A program made the translations under genes and the position numbers. From assembly GCF_000763295.1 (NCBI RefSeq), contig NZ_JRJE01000006.1:1-64000 (forward strand): a stretch of DNA of 64,000 nucleotides, read 5' to 3'. Each line of letters starts with the position of its first letter. Positions within the stretch are counted from its first letter, which is position 1. This DNA comes from Thalassospira australica. Lineage in GTDB: Bacteria > Pseudomonadota > Alphaproteobacteria > Rhodospirillales > Thalassospiraceae. This document shows, one piece after another, positions 44,007 through 53,557 of this stretch. The notes under the pieces were generated by a model. The model had not been told where the DNA came from and made no database searches. It saw nothing but the letters and a program-made list of their open reading frames with translations.

Positions 44007-44720
44007 ATGGATTGGGAGCCGGGGCTATCTATCTGGAAGCAAATAGAAAAGAAGTTGCTTTCTGACATATCCGATGGTGTGTTTTCCCCCGGTGACAAGA
44101 TGCCGACCGAGATGGAATTGGTCCGTCGGTTCGGGGTCAACCGCCATACAGTACGACGTGCGATGGCCGCACTTGTCGATTCCAATGTTGTACGGGTTGA
44201 GCAGGGCCGAGGTGCATTTGTTCAGGAACAAATTCTTGATTACCCGCTGGGCTCAAAAACCCGGTTCTCGCAGATCGTTACGGGCCGTCATCGTTTGCCC
44301 GACAAGCGCCTGATTTCATCAGAAGTGCTCAAGGCCAGTTCGACAGTCGCGCAGTTTCTTGATGTCAAACCCGGCACGCGTGTGATTGAACTGTATTCAG
44401 TTTCCGAAGCCGATGGCGTGCCGCTTGCTGTTGCGACAAGTTATCTGCCAGCAGCGCGTTTTGACGGCATTGTCGAGATTTTCATTCAGACCAAATCCCT
44501 GACCGAGGCTTTCAAACGTTTTGGCATTGATGATTATAGCCGCAAAACCACCCGTATTTCGGCAACTTTGCCCTCGACGCGGGCAGCATCGCTGCTAAAG
44601 CAGGCCAAAAACCGACCGGTAATTTCCACTGAAAGTATCGATGTCGATTCAGCAGGTGTGCCGATTGAATACGGCGTAACCGCCTTTTCAAGCGATCGGG
44701 TCCAACTGATTGTCGAATAG
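44007..44720 (+). CDS. phnF: GntR/HutC-family repressor of the phosphonate genes
   Basis: A 237-residue regulator. The N-terminal winged helix (SIWKQIEKKLLSDI, PGDKMPTEMELVRRFGVNRHTVRRAMAAL) is the GntR type. The C-terminal UTRA domain (about 85-235) binds the effector in HutC-type regulators. It is divergent from phnG with a palindromic operator in between, so autoregulation and repression of the C-P lyase operon are expected. The start ATG 44007 has GGGGGAAG upstream. Confidence 0.93.
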   Translation: MDWEPGLSIWKQIEKKLLSDISDGVFSPGDKMPTEMELVRRFGVNRHTVRRAMAALVDSNVVRVEQGRGAFVQEQILDYPLGSKTRFSQIVTGRHRLPDKRLISSEVLKASSTVAQFLDVKPGTRVIELYSVSEADGVPLAVATSYLPAARFDGIVEIFIQTKSLTEAFKRFGIDDYSRKTTRISATLPSTRAASLLKQAKNRPVISTESIDVDSAGVPIEYGVTAFSSDRVQLIVE

Positions 44721-44738
44721 TTTGGAACTCGCTGGGGA

Positions 44739-45374
44739 TTAATATTCTCTGCCCGGTCGTCCCTTATAGATCGGAAAGCTCAGGCCGAACTTGATTGCAC
44801 ATGCGCGCAGGATGAAGGCCGCGAAGAAACCAACAACCGCAATTGGTCCGCGTGGCAGGTCGAGAATGGCGGTGCCGACGACATAAATGCCAGCCCCCAA
44901 AGCTGCGCACGTAATGTAAATTTCGGGCCGCAAGATCAGCGGAATTTCATTACAGACCACATCACGTACCATCCCGCCAAAAGTTGCCGTGATCATGCCA
45001 AGAATAACCGCAACCAAGGGCGATACACCGATGTTAAGTCCGATCGCGGCCCCGGTGACGCCAAACATCGCCAATCCCAGCGCGTCAAGCCACAGCAACG
45101 CAACATAGCGCCGTTCAACAAGGTGGGCGGTGAAATAGGTGATCACGGCCGCCCCGATGCAGGTCACAATCCATGTTGTGTCGCGGATCCAGAAAACCGG
45201 CGTCGCCCCGGTAATCACATCGCGCACGGTTCCGCCGCCAATGCCGGTGAATGTGGCAATCAGAACAAAGCCGACAACATCCATCTGGCGTCGGGATGCC
45301 TCAAGGGCGCCGGTAATGGCAAACACCGCCACGCCCGCCAATTCAAGCCAATAGATAATCTGGGTAATTGTCAT
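44739..45374 (-). CDS. TRIC-type cation channel / YadS-like membrane protein
   Basis: A 211-residue inner-membrane protein with seven hydrophobic segments arranged as two repeats. Each repeat has the family motif: ATFTGIGGGTVRDVITG (about 40-56) and TATFGGMVRDVVCNE (about 128-142). The UPF0126/TRIC family includes prokaryotic trimeric K+ channels and glycine-uptake-related proteins; the ion or solute is not predictable. Convergent with phnF (18-bp gap). Confidence 0.9.
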   Translation of the reverse strand: MTITQIIYWLELAGVAVFAITGALEASRRQMDVVGFVLIATFTGIGGGTVRDVITGATPVFWIRDTTWIVTCIGAAVITYFTAHLVERRYVALLWLDALGLAMFGVTGAAIGLNIGVSPLVAVILGMITATFGGMVRDVVCNEIPLILRPEIYITCAALGAGIYVVGTAILDLPRGPIAVVGFFAAFILRACAIKFGLSFPIYKGRPGREY

Positions 45375-45526
45375 GGTAACCGTTTCAGACCCTGGGATGT
45401 TGTTGGGGCGGATGAGTGCCCAATGGAGTTTCTTTACGCGGATGTTATCACGTCTTCAAGGAGATAGCACAGCGTCAGGAAGCGGGTTTTCTTGACAGCA
45501 TCACAGTGCAGCGCAATAAGCATCGC

Positions 45527-46276
45527 ATGACAATTTCATCTGAAAAAGAACTCGACCACTTGCGCAAAATCGGGCGCATTTGTGCCCGTGCGCGTGATGT
45601 CATTGGGGCGGCTGTCGTTCCGGGCATCACGACTGCCGAACTCGATCACATCGGGCGCAAGGTCCTTGAAGATGCCGGTGCCGTCTCCGCGCCGGAAAGT
45701 GAATACAAGTTTCCCGGCGCGACCTGCATTAGTGTGAATGACGCTGTTGCACATGGTATTCCCGGCGATCAGGTTCTGGCGGATGGTGATCTGGTCAATA
45801 TTGATGTCTCCGCATCGCTGGATGGTTACTTCTCCGACACAGGGGCAAGTTTTATCTGTGGCACGGCAAAGCCGGAGATCGCCAAGCTGTGCGAAGACGG
45901 CAAAAAGGCCATGTGGGCGGGGATCAAGGTGGTGCGCGACAAGGCCCCGATCCGCGAGATCGGCCTTAAGGTTGAAAATTTTGCCCGCAAGGGTGGCTAT
46001 ACCCTGATCCGCAATCTTGCCAGCCACGGCATTGGCAAGTCGTTGCATGAGCATCCCCACACCATCCCGACATGGGATGATCCCAAGGAACGCCGGGCGC
46101 TGAAAAAAGGACAGGTGATCACCATCGAACCATTCCTGTCACGCGGCGCAAAATGGGCCCTTGATAGCGAAGATGGATGGACGCTGTATGCCGATACCGG
46201 CGATGCCACGGTGCAGTACGAACATACCCTTGTTGTGACAGCCAAGGGTTATGAGATCATGACGCTTGGCAACTGA
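45527..46276 (+). CDS. map: Type I methionine aminopeptidase
   Basis: A 249-residue M24A peptidase. The metal ligands are visible: Asp in LVNIDVSASLDGYFSDTG, His in LASHGIGKSLHEHP, Glu in VITIEPFLS and Glu in VQYEHTLVV; the substrate His is in VAHGIPGD. It removes the initiator Met from new proteins. ATG 45527 is the start of the conserved region. The PTWDDPKERR insert differs from the usual E. coli sequence, so this may be a second Map paralogue. Two tandem terminators follow. Confidence 0.93.
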   Translation: MTISSEKELDHLRKIGRICARARDVIGAAVVPGITTAELDHIGRKVLEDAGAVSAPESEYKFPGATCISVNDAVAHGIPGDQVLADGDLVNIDVSASLDGYFSDTGASFICGTAKPEIAKLCEDGKKAMWAGIKVVRDKAPIREIGLKVENFARKGGYTLIRNLASHGIGKSLHEHPHTIPTWDDPKERRALKKGQVITIEPFLSRGAKWALDSEDGWTLYADTGDATVQYEHTLVVTAKGYEIMTLGN

Positions 46277-46285
46277 TTGCATCTG

Positions 46286-46317
46286 AAAATGCTGCGCTTT
46301 ATGCTGCAGCATTTTTT
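46286..46317 (+). terminator. Rho-independent terminator of map
   Basis: A perfect 10-bp stem (46286-46295 with 46306-46315) with a 10-nt loop and a T tract. The stem is identical to the one at 37394-37423. Confidence 0.88.
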
Positions 46318-46324
46318 GCAATAT

Positions 46325-46355
46325 AAAAGCCGCCCGAACATAACGGGCGGCTTTT
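46325..46355. terminator. Bidirectional Rho-independent terminator
   Basis: A perfect 12-bp stem (46325-46336 with 46344-46355) with a 7-nt loop and A/T-rich outer arms, between convergent map and glcB. Confidence 0.9.
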
Positions 46356-46388
46356 GTTTTAGGTGTTCTTTGCGGGGCTGTGTTGCGA

Positions 46389-48581
46389 TTACGCGCCGTA
46401 TTTTGCCTTGGCTTCGCGGCGGCGCGCATGCAAGACGGGTTCGGTGTAACCGTTTGGCTGTTCACGCCCCTTGAAGACCAGATCGCAGGCCGCGGCAAAG
46501 GCGATGCTATCATCAAAGTTCGGCGCCATGTTGCGATAGGTCGGGTCGCCTTCATTCTGTTTGTCGACGACGGCGGCCATGCGCTTCATGGTTTCCATTA
46601 CCTGTTCTTCGCTGCACAGGCCGTGATGGAGCCAATTGGCGATATGCTGGCTTGAAATACGAAGCGTCGCACGGTCTTCCATCAGGCCGACATCATTGAT
46701 GTCAGGCACCTTGGAACACCCGATCCCGCTATCGATCCAGCGGACAACATATCCCAAAATACCCTGGGCATTGTTATCAAGTTCTTCCTGGATTTCGCTT
46801 GGCATCGGGTTGATGTCGCCCAAACGCGGAATCGCAAGGATGTCATCAAGGCTTGCGCGTTCGCGCTTGCCGATTTCATCCTGAACCGCGCGGACATCCA
46901 CCTGATGGTAATGCATGGCATGCAGGGTTGCTGCCGTTGGCGAAGGAACCCATGCGCATTTTGCACCGGCCTTGGGGTGGCCGATCTTGGCTTCCATCAT
47001 TTCGGCCATGCGATCAGGCTTGGCCCACATGCCCTTGCCGATCTGGGCAACGCCCTTCATGCCGCATTCAAGACCGATATCAACGTTCCAGTTTTCATAG
47101 GCCGCGATCCAGTACTGGTCCTTCATCGCTTCCTTGCGGACCATCGGGCCTGCTTCCATGCTGGTATGGATTTCATCACCAGTACGATCAAGGAAGCCGG
47201 TATTGATAAAGACAACGCGGTCCTTGGCAGCGCGAATGCATTCCTTGAGGTTGACCGTCGTGCGGCGTTCCTCATCCATGATGCCGACCTTAAGGGTATG
47301 TTCGGGCAGATCAATCGCCTGTTCGACAAAGGCAAACAGATCGTTGGTCAGTTCGACTTCCTCGGGTCCGTGCATTTTCGGTTTCACAATATAGACGCTA
47401 CCATGTCGTGAATTTGAAAGCTCGTTATTGCCAATCACGTCATGCTTGGCGATCAGGCTGGTGACCATGGCATCAAGGAAGCCTTCGGGCACTTCGTTGC
47501 CATTGGCATCAAGCACTGCGTCAGTGGTCATCAGGTGACCCACGTTACGGATCAGCATCAAGCTGCGCCCGGGCAGAACAACTTCTTGGCCGTCAAAGCC
47601 CTGATATGTCCGGTCCGGATTCAGGCGGCGCGTAATCGTCTTGCCGCCCTTTTCAAATTTTTCTTCAAGCGTGCCTTTCATCAGGCCAAGCCAGTTGCGA
47701 TAGGCAATGGTCTTGTCATCGGCATCTACAGCCGCAATCGAATCTTCGCAGTCCTGAATGGTGCTCACCGCAGATTCCATAACCACGTCGCACACACCCG
47801 CAGCATGTTCTTTGCCGATCGGGTGGGTCGGATCAATATGGATCTCGATATGCAGGCTATGGCGGCGCAACAGGATGTCGGTCAGTTCACCATCCTTTTC
47901 ATTGTAGCCAATGAACTGCGATGGCAATTCCAGTGCGGTTTCGCTGCCATCCGAAAGGGTGACCACCAGCGTCCACCAGCCAGAGCTGTCTTCACGGACT
48001 TCGTATTTGGTGGCATCGGCATGTTTGCCGGTTGCAAGCGGGGCAGCTTCATCAAGGAACTCTGCGGCATAAGCCACTACCGCGGCACCACGTTTCGGGT
48101 TGAACGCCTTGGTCTTTTCCTTGCCGTCTGCCTCATCAATGACGTCGGTGCCATATAGGGCATCATACAGGCTACCCCAACGTGCATTGGCGGCGTTCAG
48201 GGCATAGCGCGCATTCATCACCGGCACGACAAGCTGCGGACCTGCGACCCGACCAATCTCCGGATCAACATTGGTCGTCGACACATAGAAATCGTCGCCT
48301 TCTGGCAGAAGATATCCGATCTCGGTCAGGAAGTCCTTATAGGCGGCCGGGTCACGCGGCTGATCTGCACGCGAAACATGCCATTCGTCGATCTTGGCTT
48401 GCAGTTCATCGCGCTTGGCAAGCAATGCCTTGTTGCGCGGTCCAAGCTCGGTGACGAGCTTTTCAAATGAAGCCCAGAACTGGTCAGAGCTGATCCCCGT
48501 TCCCGGAATGACTTCGTTGGCCACCAGATCATGCAGAACTTTTGCGATCTGAAGGCCGCCTTCTTGAATACGTTGGGTCAT
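46389..48581 (-). CDS. glcB: Malate synthase G
   Basis: A 730-residue enzyme, the usual length of isoform G. The TIM-barrel core shows [34 protein letters not shown] and [19 protein letters not shown]. Near the C-terminus is the [15 protein letters not shown] block with conserved residues around the catalytic Asp. It condenses glyoxylate with acetyl-CoA to malate. No isocitrate lyase gene is in the window. The start is ATG 48581, with GAGG upstream. Two perfect palindromes lie in the 203-bp upstream region. Confidence 0.96.
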   Translation of the reverse strand: MTQRIQEGGLQIAKVLHDLVANEVIPGTGISSDQFWASFEKLVTELGPRNKALLAKRDELQAKIDEWHVSRADQPRDPAAYKDFLTEIGYLLPEGDDFYVSTTNVDPEIGRVAGPQLVVPVMNARYALNAANARWGSLYDALYGTDVIDEADGKEKTKAFNPKRGAAVVAYAAEFLDEAAPLATGKHADATKYEVREDSSGWWTLVVTLSDGSETALELPSQFIGYNEKDGELTDILLRRHSLHIEIHIDPTHPIGKEHAAGVCDVVMESAVSTIQDCEDSIAAVDADDKTIAYRNWLGLMKGTLEEKFEKGGKTITRRLNPDRTYQGFDGQEVVLPGRSLMLIRNVGHLMTTDAVLDANGNEVPEGFLDAMVTSLIAKHDVIGNNELSNSRHGSVYIVKPKMHGPEEVELTNDLFAFVEQAIDLPEHTLKVGIMDEERRTTVNLKECIRAAKDRVVFINTGFLDRTGDEIHTSMEAGPMVRKEAMKDQYWIAAYENWNVDIGLECGMKGVAQIGKGMWAKPDRMAEMMEAKIGHPKAGAKCAWVPSPTAATLHAMHYHQVDVRAVQDEIGKRERASLDDILAIPRLGDINPMPSEIQEELDNNAQGILGYVVRWIDSGIGCSKVPDINDVGLMEDRATLRISSQHIANWLHHGLCSEEQVMETMKRMAAVVDKQNEGDPTYRNMAPNFDDSIAFAAACDLVFKGREQPNGYTEPVLHARRREAKAKYGA

Positions 48582-48638
48582 GTTTTCCTCACCAGACTTG
48601 GAGCTTCGCGGGCCCAGGGTCGAGCTATCCCCGACACA

Positions 48639-48654
48639 TGCCAAATGTTTGGCA
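48639..48654. promoter_or_regulatory. Palindrome in the glcB upstream region (site 1)
   Basis: TGCCAAA-TG-TTTGGCA, a perfect inverted repeat with 7-bp arms, 57 bp before the glcB start. A likely transcription-factor site; the cognate regulator is unknown. Confidence 0.5.
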
Positions 48655-48738
48655 AACGCGTCCCGCCTATCGTTGGTTCACAACATATGGGTTGAGGATG
48701 GTTTGGGTCCACAGCCTGTTTCAAAATTTCGGGATGTT

Positions 48739-48753
48739 TTCCATATTATGGAA
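48739..48753. promoter_or_regulatory. Palindrome in the glcB upstream region (site 2)
   Basis: TTCCATA-T-TATGGAA, a perfect inverted repeat with 7-bp arms, 100 bp upstream of site 1 and 32 bp from the MFS stop codon. The TTCC/GGAA layout is common among IclR-type operators, which would suit a glyoxylate gene, but this is inference. Confidence 0.45.
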
Positions 48754-48784
48754 GTGTACCCGGTCTGTGCGGAGCTGTCGCAGT

Positions 48785-50215
48785 TTAAGGCTTTTTGTCC
48801 AAATCACTGGTATTGGCTGCAGTCGGGTCTGTTGCGGTGCTGTCATCCTCGGTTGACGTGACCTCGCCGTAATCATCCGGATGAGGGGTGCCATCCGGCG
48901 TCAGAACGTCTGCCACATCTTGGGGGGCTGCGGGCGTTGTGTTTTCATCATAGTGATTTGTTGTTTCATCCTCTGTGACCTCATCGGTGATCGGGGACAA
49001 TTCAAATGCCATGGGCGTGGTGCGTGGCACGGCAACGAACTGACCTTGCTCCTCGATCGAGATCCGACGACCAAAGCCTGCACGATACATGGCAAAGCTG
49101 GCAACGCTGATGCCGATAATGGAAAACAGAACCGGCAGCGCCCAAGGACCAAAATACCCGATGGCACTGGACCCCAAAAGCGGGCCGGACGCAGCGGAAC
49201 CGCCATAGACAATCAGCAAACCACCCGATGCCGGTACGATATCTTCGGGTTCGAGATAGTCATTCACATATGCCACGGCCAAACCATACACCGGCATGAT
49301 AAACACGCCGGTAATGCCGCCCCAGATGGTCAGGTTGTTGCTTACCATTTCCGGGGCGACTAGCGGGAACAACCCGCAAAGGGCAAGTCCGACCAGAACA
49401 AAGATCATGACATATTGGCGCGGCACCATGTCCGAAATCTTGCCGATCGGGAACTGCATGATCATGCCGCCCAGAATGACAAAGAACATGAAATAGGCGA
49501 TGTCGTTGGTGGCAAGACCAAGCTCAGCGGCAAATACCGGGCCCACACCATAAATCGCCCCGGACAGGACACCGGCACCGGATGCCGCAACAAAACCAAG
49601 CGGTGAAATCTTGTACAGGCGGCGGAACGTCATGCGTTCCCCACTAACGGCTGCGGGCGGTGGCTGACGGGTCAGGGCAAGCGGGACAAGCGACAGGGAC
49701 AGCAGAACAGATGCAATGGTAAACAGCTCAAAGCTGCTGACCGATGCACCATTAAGCAACAGTTGACCAATGGCAAGACCACCAAGTGAAACTGTCATGT
49801 AAATGGCAATGGTACTGCCACGTGATGTGTTGTCGGCTTGTGCATTCAGCCAGCTTTCCACCACAAGATACAAACCCGAAAGACACAAGCCGGTCAGTGC
49901 GCGGAAAAGCGACCACGTGATTGGATCAACAAACACCGCATGCAAAAGCGTGATCGCCGATCCGGTGGACGCAAGGGCGGCAAAGGTTCGAATATGCCCA
50001 ACCCGGTTTACAAGGCTTGCTCCCCAGATGATCCCGGCAACAAAGCCGACATAGTAGGACGCCATGATGATACCGGTATAGACCGGTGCAAATCCTTCTG
50101 CCGAGGCACGCAGCGCCAACAACGAAGATTGCAGGGAAGAACCACTGTTTAGCGCAAAGGCGGCAAACAGCGTTGCTGAAAGTGCAATGATCAAGGCAAC
50201 CGGCGAACGCGGCAT
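48785..50215 (-). CDS. MFS transporter, YcaD-like, with acidic tail
   Basis: A 476-residue inner-membrane carrier with about twelve hydrophobic segments in residues 5-390, similar in style to the YcaD/UMF-type major facilitators (ASYYVGFVAGIIWGASLVNRVGHIR; VVESWLNAQADNTSRG). The last 85 residues are a hydrophilic, Asp/Thr/Pro-rich tail (for example EVTEDETTNHYDEN) with no recognisable domain. The substrate is unknown. The start is ATG 50215, with AGAGGA 4 nt upstream. Divergent from the TAXI-TRAP genes. Confidence 0.87.
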   Translation of the reverse strand: MPRSPVALIIALSATLFAAFALNSGSSLQSSLLALRASAEGFAPVYTGIIMASYYVGFVAGIIWGASLVNRVGHIRTFAALASTGSAITLLHAVFVDPITWSLFRALTGLCLSGLYLVVESWLNAQADNTSRGSTIAIYMTVSLGGLAIGQLLLNGASVSSFELFTIASVLLSLSLVPLALTRQPPPAAVSGERMTFRRLYKISPLGFVAASGAGVLSGAIYGVGPVFAAELGLATNDIAYFMFFVILGGMIMQFPIGKISDMVPRQYVMIFVLVGLALCGLFPLVAPEMVSNNLTIWGGITGVFIMPVYGLAVAYVNDYLEPEDIVPASGGLLIVYGGSAASGPLLGSSAIGYFGPWALPVLFSIIGISVASFAMYRAGFGRRISIEEQGQFVAVPRTTPMAFELSPITDEVTEDETTNHYDENTTPAAPQDVADVLTPDGTPHPDDYGEVTSTEDDSTATDPTAANTSDLDKKP

Positions 50216-50669
50216 GGCATCCTCTGAGAGTTTTGCGAAGGCAATGATACCCTGCGGCAATGGCGTGAAACCTGTCAATCCTGTCAACGTACTGAGTTTA
50301 AAGGATCAGGGGCAGGTCCTGTTAATGCATCTTGGCCTTAACGCCGCCTTGCATAAGAAGTTCCATTCAAATTTGCGCTTCGTTTAGACGTGAAGCCATT
50401 GTGCGAATAGTGCCGGTTTCGCGCAACTGGCATGTGAAAATCGATGCACTTGAAACCAGCGTGATTTTGCGGGGAACGTCATAAATGATGACAAGCTGCT
50501 TGACCTTCACCCGATTGATGCTTTCTATGGCCGGGAAATTGGATGTTTTTGCCAAAATCCGCCATCCGAGCGGGTGGGATTTTGCGCAAACGCGCCACCT
50601 GCGAATCGGCTCGCCCCAAAATCTGGCACCAAAGCCATTGGGCGAACCACCATACAAGGGGAGGAAACC
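50216..50669. promoter_or_regulatory. Divergent promoter region, MFS / TAXI-TRAP
   Basis: A 454-bp stretch without a convincing gene; open frames in it have no protein-like features. It must hold both promoters. No defined operator was recognised. Confidence 0.4.
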
Positions 50670-51632
50670 TTGAAAATCTTGCGTACTCTTGGCGTGATTG
50701 CCGCCGGTGCTATGGCTGTGTCTTTGGCAACCGCCGCACAGGCCGAAACCCGCGTGACCCTGAAATCGGCCAAGGCGGCCTCATCCTATTATCAGATGGC
50801 AGCCCAATTCGCCGAAGCGATCAAAACCGGCACCGACGGCGATGTTATCGTCACCGTCGAGGAAAGTCAGGGTTCGGTTCAAAACGTCATGGAATCCATG
50901 GTCCGTCCGGGCAACTATGTATTTACGTCGCCCCCCGGTCTGGTTGGTCTGGCCCAAAAAGCCAAAGGCCCGTTCAAGGATCGTCCTGCGGAAAAGTTCC
51001 AAGCCGTCCGCGCCTTGTTCCCGATCCCGTCGCTTACGATGCATTTCGTGATGCGTGCTGATTCCGGTGTAACCGATTTTGCCGACCTTGAAGGCAAAAC
51101 CGTTTTGCTGGGCAAAGGGTCCTTTGGCGCACGTGAAGGTGCCAAATATCTCAATCTGTTTGGCCTTGAAGGCAAGGTCGATCTTGCAGATGCCGAACTT
51201 TCCAATGCGGTTTCCGCCCTTAAAAACGGTCAGATTGACGGGTTTGTTACGGCTGGTTCCTGGCCTGCACCCAACGTGATTGAAGCCGCAGCTGGTACGG
51301 ATGTGACGGTTCTTTCGCTTTCCGAAGATCAGCTTGCCCAGACCAAGCGTGACAAGACCGTGATCCCGGCCGGGACCTATAGTGGTCAGGACAGCGATAT
51401 CACGACCGCATCGCTGACGGTTGCCGCCTTCACCACGACCCAGATGGATGATGACACGGCGTACCTTTTGACCAAGACCTTCTGGGAACAGAAAGCAAAG
51501 ATGGGTGAAAGCTCTTCTTGGTGGAATGGTGTTGCGCCGGACATGCTGGCGAATATCGGTGGTAAAATCCACGCTGGTGCTCTGCACTATTACCTCGAAA
51601 CGGGCTTCCCGGTTCGTGATGATCAGCGCTGA
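50670..51632 (+). CDS. TAXI-family TRAP transporter solute-binding protein
   Basis: A 320-residue secreted binding protein. The signal peptide is about residues 1-25 (GVIAAGAMAVSLATAAQAET). The TAXI pattern follows: SSYYQMAAQFAEAI, the GSVQNVMESM region and LEGKTVLLGKGSFGAREGAK. The start is the TTG at 50670: GGGGAGG lies 4 nt upstream and the signal peptide begins exactly there, whereas an upstream GTG (50574) would place 32 unrelated residues before it. The ligand is unknown; several TAXI proteins bind dicarboxylates or glutamate-like molecules. Confidence 0.9.
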   Translation: MKILRTLGVIAAGAMAVSLATAAQAETRVTLKSAKAASSYYQMAAQFAEAIKTGTDGDVIVTVEESQGSVQNVMESMVRPGNYVFTSPPGLVGLAQKAKGPFKDRPAEKFQAVRALFPIPSLTMHFVMRADSGVTDFADLEGKTVLLGKGSFGAREGAKYLNLFGLEGKVDLADAELSNAVSALKNGQIDGFVTAGSWPAPNVIEAAAGTDVTVLSLSEDQLAQTKRDKTVIPAGTYSGQDSDITTASLTVAAFTTTQMDDDTAYLLTKTFWEQKAKMGESSSWWNGVAPDMLANIGGKIHAGALHYYLETGFPVRDDQR

Positions 51633-51657
51633 TCGCTGATACAGATTTCATATGACA

Positions 51658-51679
51658 GGCCCGGCCGTTTTGCCGGGCC
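51658..51679 (+). terminator. Intercistronic hairpin between TAXI protein and TRAP permease genes
   Basis: A perfect 8-bp GC-rich stem (51658-51665 with 51672-51679) with a 6-nt loop and only a weak T run. It probably attenuates rather than stops transcription. Confidence 0.6.
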
Positions 51680-51719
51680 GTTCTTCGTTGATTAACTTGC
51701 ATAGGTCCTGACCCCGAAA

Positions 51720-53486
51720 ATGTCGGCCATTCCTCGCCCTTTCTGGATTATTCTTGGCGCCGTTTCGATTGCATTTCACCTGTGGCTGATTTTCTCAGGA
51801 CTGGTGCCAAACCTTGTCAGCCGCCCGATCCATATGGCGCTTGCCCTGCCATGGGCATTGGTCTTTGTTGCCAAAACCCGTGCCCAGTTTGTATCGGGTC
51901 TGATCTTGACTGTGATCGGCCTGATTGGCTGTGGATGGATCGTCTGGAACCATTCGGATCTTGCCGATCAGTACGGTTTTTTGATCGGCAATCATCAAAT
52001 CCTGATCGCCAGTGCGCTGTTGCTTGTTGTTCTTGAAATGGCGCGGCGCGCCATTGGCTGGCCACTGCCGATGGTCGCGGGCATCGCACTTCTTTATGCG
52101 TTGTTGGGGCAACATGTTCCGGGCGAATTTGGTCATGCCGGATTGCCTGTCGAAAGCATGCTTGGCACCTTGACGATTGCCGAAGGCGGGCTTTGGGGCA
52201 GTCTGACCGGGGTCTCGGTAAGCATTGTCGCCATCTTTGTGATTTTTGGCGCGGTTTTGAATGGCGGTGAAGCCGGTCAGGGTTTCATGAATGTTGCAGG
52301 TGCCGCTGCCGGTCGCCTGAAAGGCGGGGCCGCAAAGGTATCGGTGATTTCATCGGCCCTGTTTGGGTCGATCTCGGGATCGGCATCAGCCAATGTTGCA
52401 TCGACCGGGGCCATTACCCTGCCGGCGATGACGCGCCTTGGATATCCCAAACGGCTTGCCGCAGCGGTCGAGTCGGTTGCGTCTTCGGGCGGGCAGATCA
52501 TGCCTCCTCTGATGGGGGCAGGTGCCTTTGTGATGGTGGAGCTGACCGGTCGCCCCTATGTCGACATCATGGTCGCGGCCATGGTTCCTGCAATTCTTTA
52601 TTTTCTGGCGGTCTGGGTCGGCATCAATGCCTTTGCCCAGCGATTTGATCTTCCCGGTGTGCCCGAGGAAGATCGACCAACCATGCGTGCGGTTGTCATA
52701 ACGTCGTGCTTTTTCCTTGTGCCGTTTACCATCCTGCTTTGGGGCATGTTTGGCGGTGGGTACACGCCACAATATGCAGCTTGCCTTGCGCTTCTGGCTG
52801 GTGCGGTGTTGCTGTTTTTTGATGCCAAGCTGGATTTCAGTCTGTTGCGTGCCAAGGACCGCTTCATCAATGTCTGCCTGAATGCCGGGCGCCAGGTGGC
52901 GATGATCGGGTCGATCATTTTGTGTGCCTCCATCGTTATTGGTGTATTGGGGCTGACCGGACTTGGGGTGAAAATCACATCTTTGCTGTTGTCCGGCTCT
53001 GGAGGGATGCTGTGGCCCGCCTTGTTGTTGACGGCCCTTGCCTGTCTGATTCTTGGTATGGAAGTTCCGACAACAGCGGCCTATGTCATTTGTGTTTCCG
53101 TTGCCGGACCGGCCTTGATCGAACTGGGCCTTGATCCGCTGCAGGCCCACCTGTTTGTTTTCTGGTTTGCGTTGCTGTCGACCATTACCCCGCCGGTGTG
53201 CGGGGCGGTGTTTATTGCCGCTGGCATGGTCGAGGAAAACTGGCTGAAAGTTGCCGTTACGGCGATGGCCCTTGGCATCGGGCTTTATATCGTCCCGCTT
53301 GCAATGGTGGCCAATGGATCACTGATTGATCTGGGGGCTGAGCCACTTTGGGCAATCGCGGCGGGGGCCAAGGTCGCGGTTGGCCTGACGGCGATTTCCT
53401 TTGGCCTGATATCGCCCCGTCCCGCGTGGATGCGGATCGGATTGGTGGCAATCGGCGCAGCAGTGGTTTTTGTTGCAGGGATTTAG
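51720..53486 (+). CDS. TRAP transporter permease, fused 4TM/12TM
   Basis: A 588-residue inner-membrane protein combining the small (DctQ-like) and large (DctM-like) TRAP subunits, as usual for TAXI systems. The DctM core shows FGSISGSASANVASTGAIT, SSGGQIMPPLMGAGAFVM and LILGMEVPTTAAYVICV. It imports the ligand captured by the upstream TAXI protein, driven by an ion gradient. The ribosome-binding site is weak, consistent with coupling to the upstream gene. Confidence 0.93.
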   Translation: MSAIPRPFWIILGAVSIAFHLWLIFSGLVPNLVSRPIHMALALPWALVFVAKTRAQFVSGLILTVIGLIGCGWIVWNHSDLADQYGFLIGNHQILIASALLLVVLEMARRAIGWPLPMVAGIALLYALLGQHVPGEFGHAGLPVESMLGTLTIAEGGLWGSLTGVSVSIVAIFVIFGAVLNGGEAGQGFMNVAGAAAGRLKGGAAKVSVISSALFGSISGSASANVASTGAITLPAMTRLGYPKRLAAAVESVASSGGQIMPPLMGAGAFVMVELTGRPYVDIMVAAMVPAILYFLAVWVGINAFAQRFDLPGVPEEDRPTMRAVVITSCFFLVPFTILLWGMFGGGYTPQYAACLALLAGAVLLFFDAKLDFSLLRAKDRFINVCLNAGRQVAMIGSIILCASIVIGVLGLTGLGVKITSLLLSGSGGMLWPALLLTALACLILGMEVPTTAAYVICVSVAGPALIELGLDPLQAHLFVFWFALLSTITPPVCGAVFIAAGMVEENWLKVAVTAMALGIGLYIVPLAMVANGSLIDLGAEPLWAIAAGAKVAVGLTAISFGLISPRPAWMRIGLVAIGAAVVFVAGI

Positions 53487-53496
53487 GTGCAATAGC

Positions 53497-53526
53497 AAAA
53501 GGCCGACAGAAAACTGTCGGCCTTTT
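53497..53526. terminator. Bidirectional Rho-independent terminator
   Basis: A perfect 13-bp stem (53497-53509 with 53514-53526) with an AAAA loop and A/T-rich arms, between convergent genes. Confidence 0.92.
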
Positions 53527-53557
53527 GGGTATCTGAGGGCGTCGATGATGTCTGCAT

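Noticed and set aside
50367-50657. Minus-strand open frame of 96 codons between the MFS and TAXI genes
   Set aside because: Overlaps the promoter and ribosome-binding site of the TAXI gene and has no domain.
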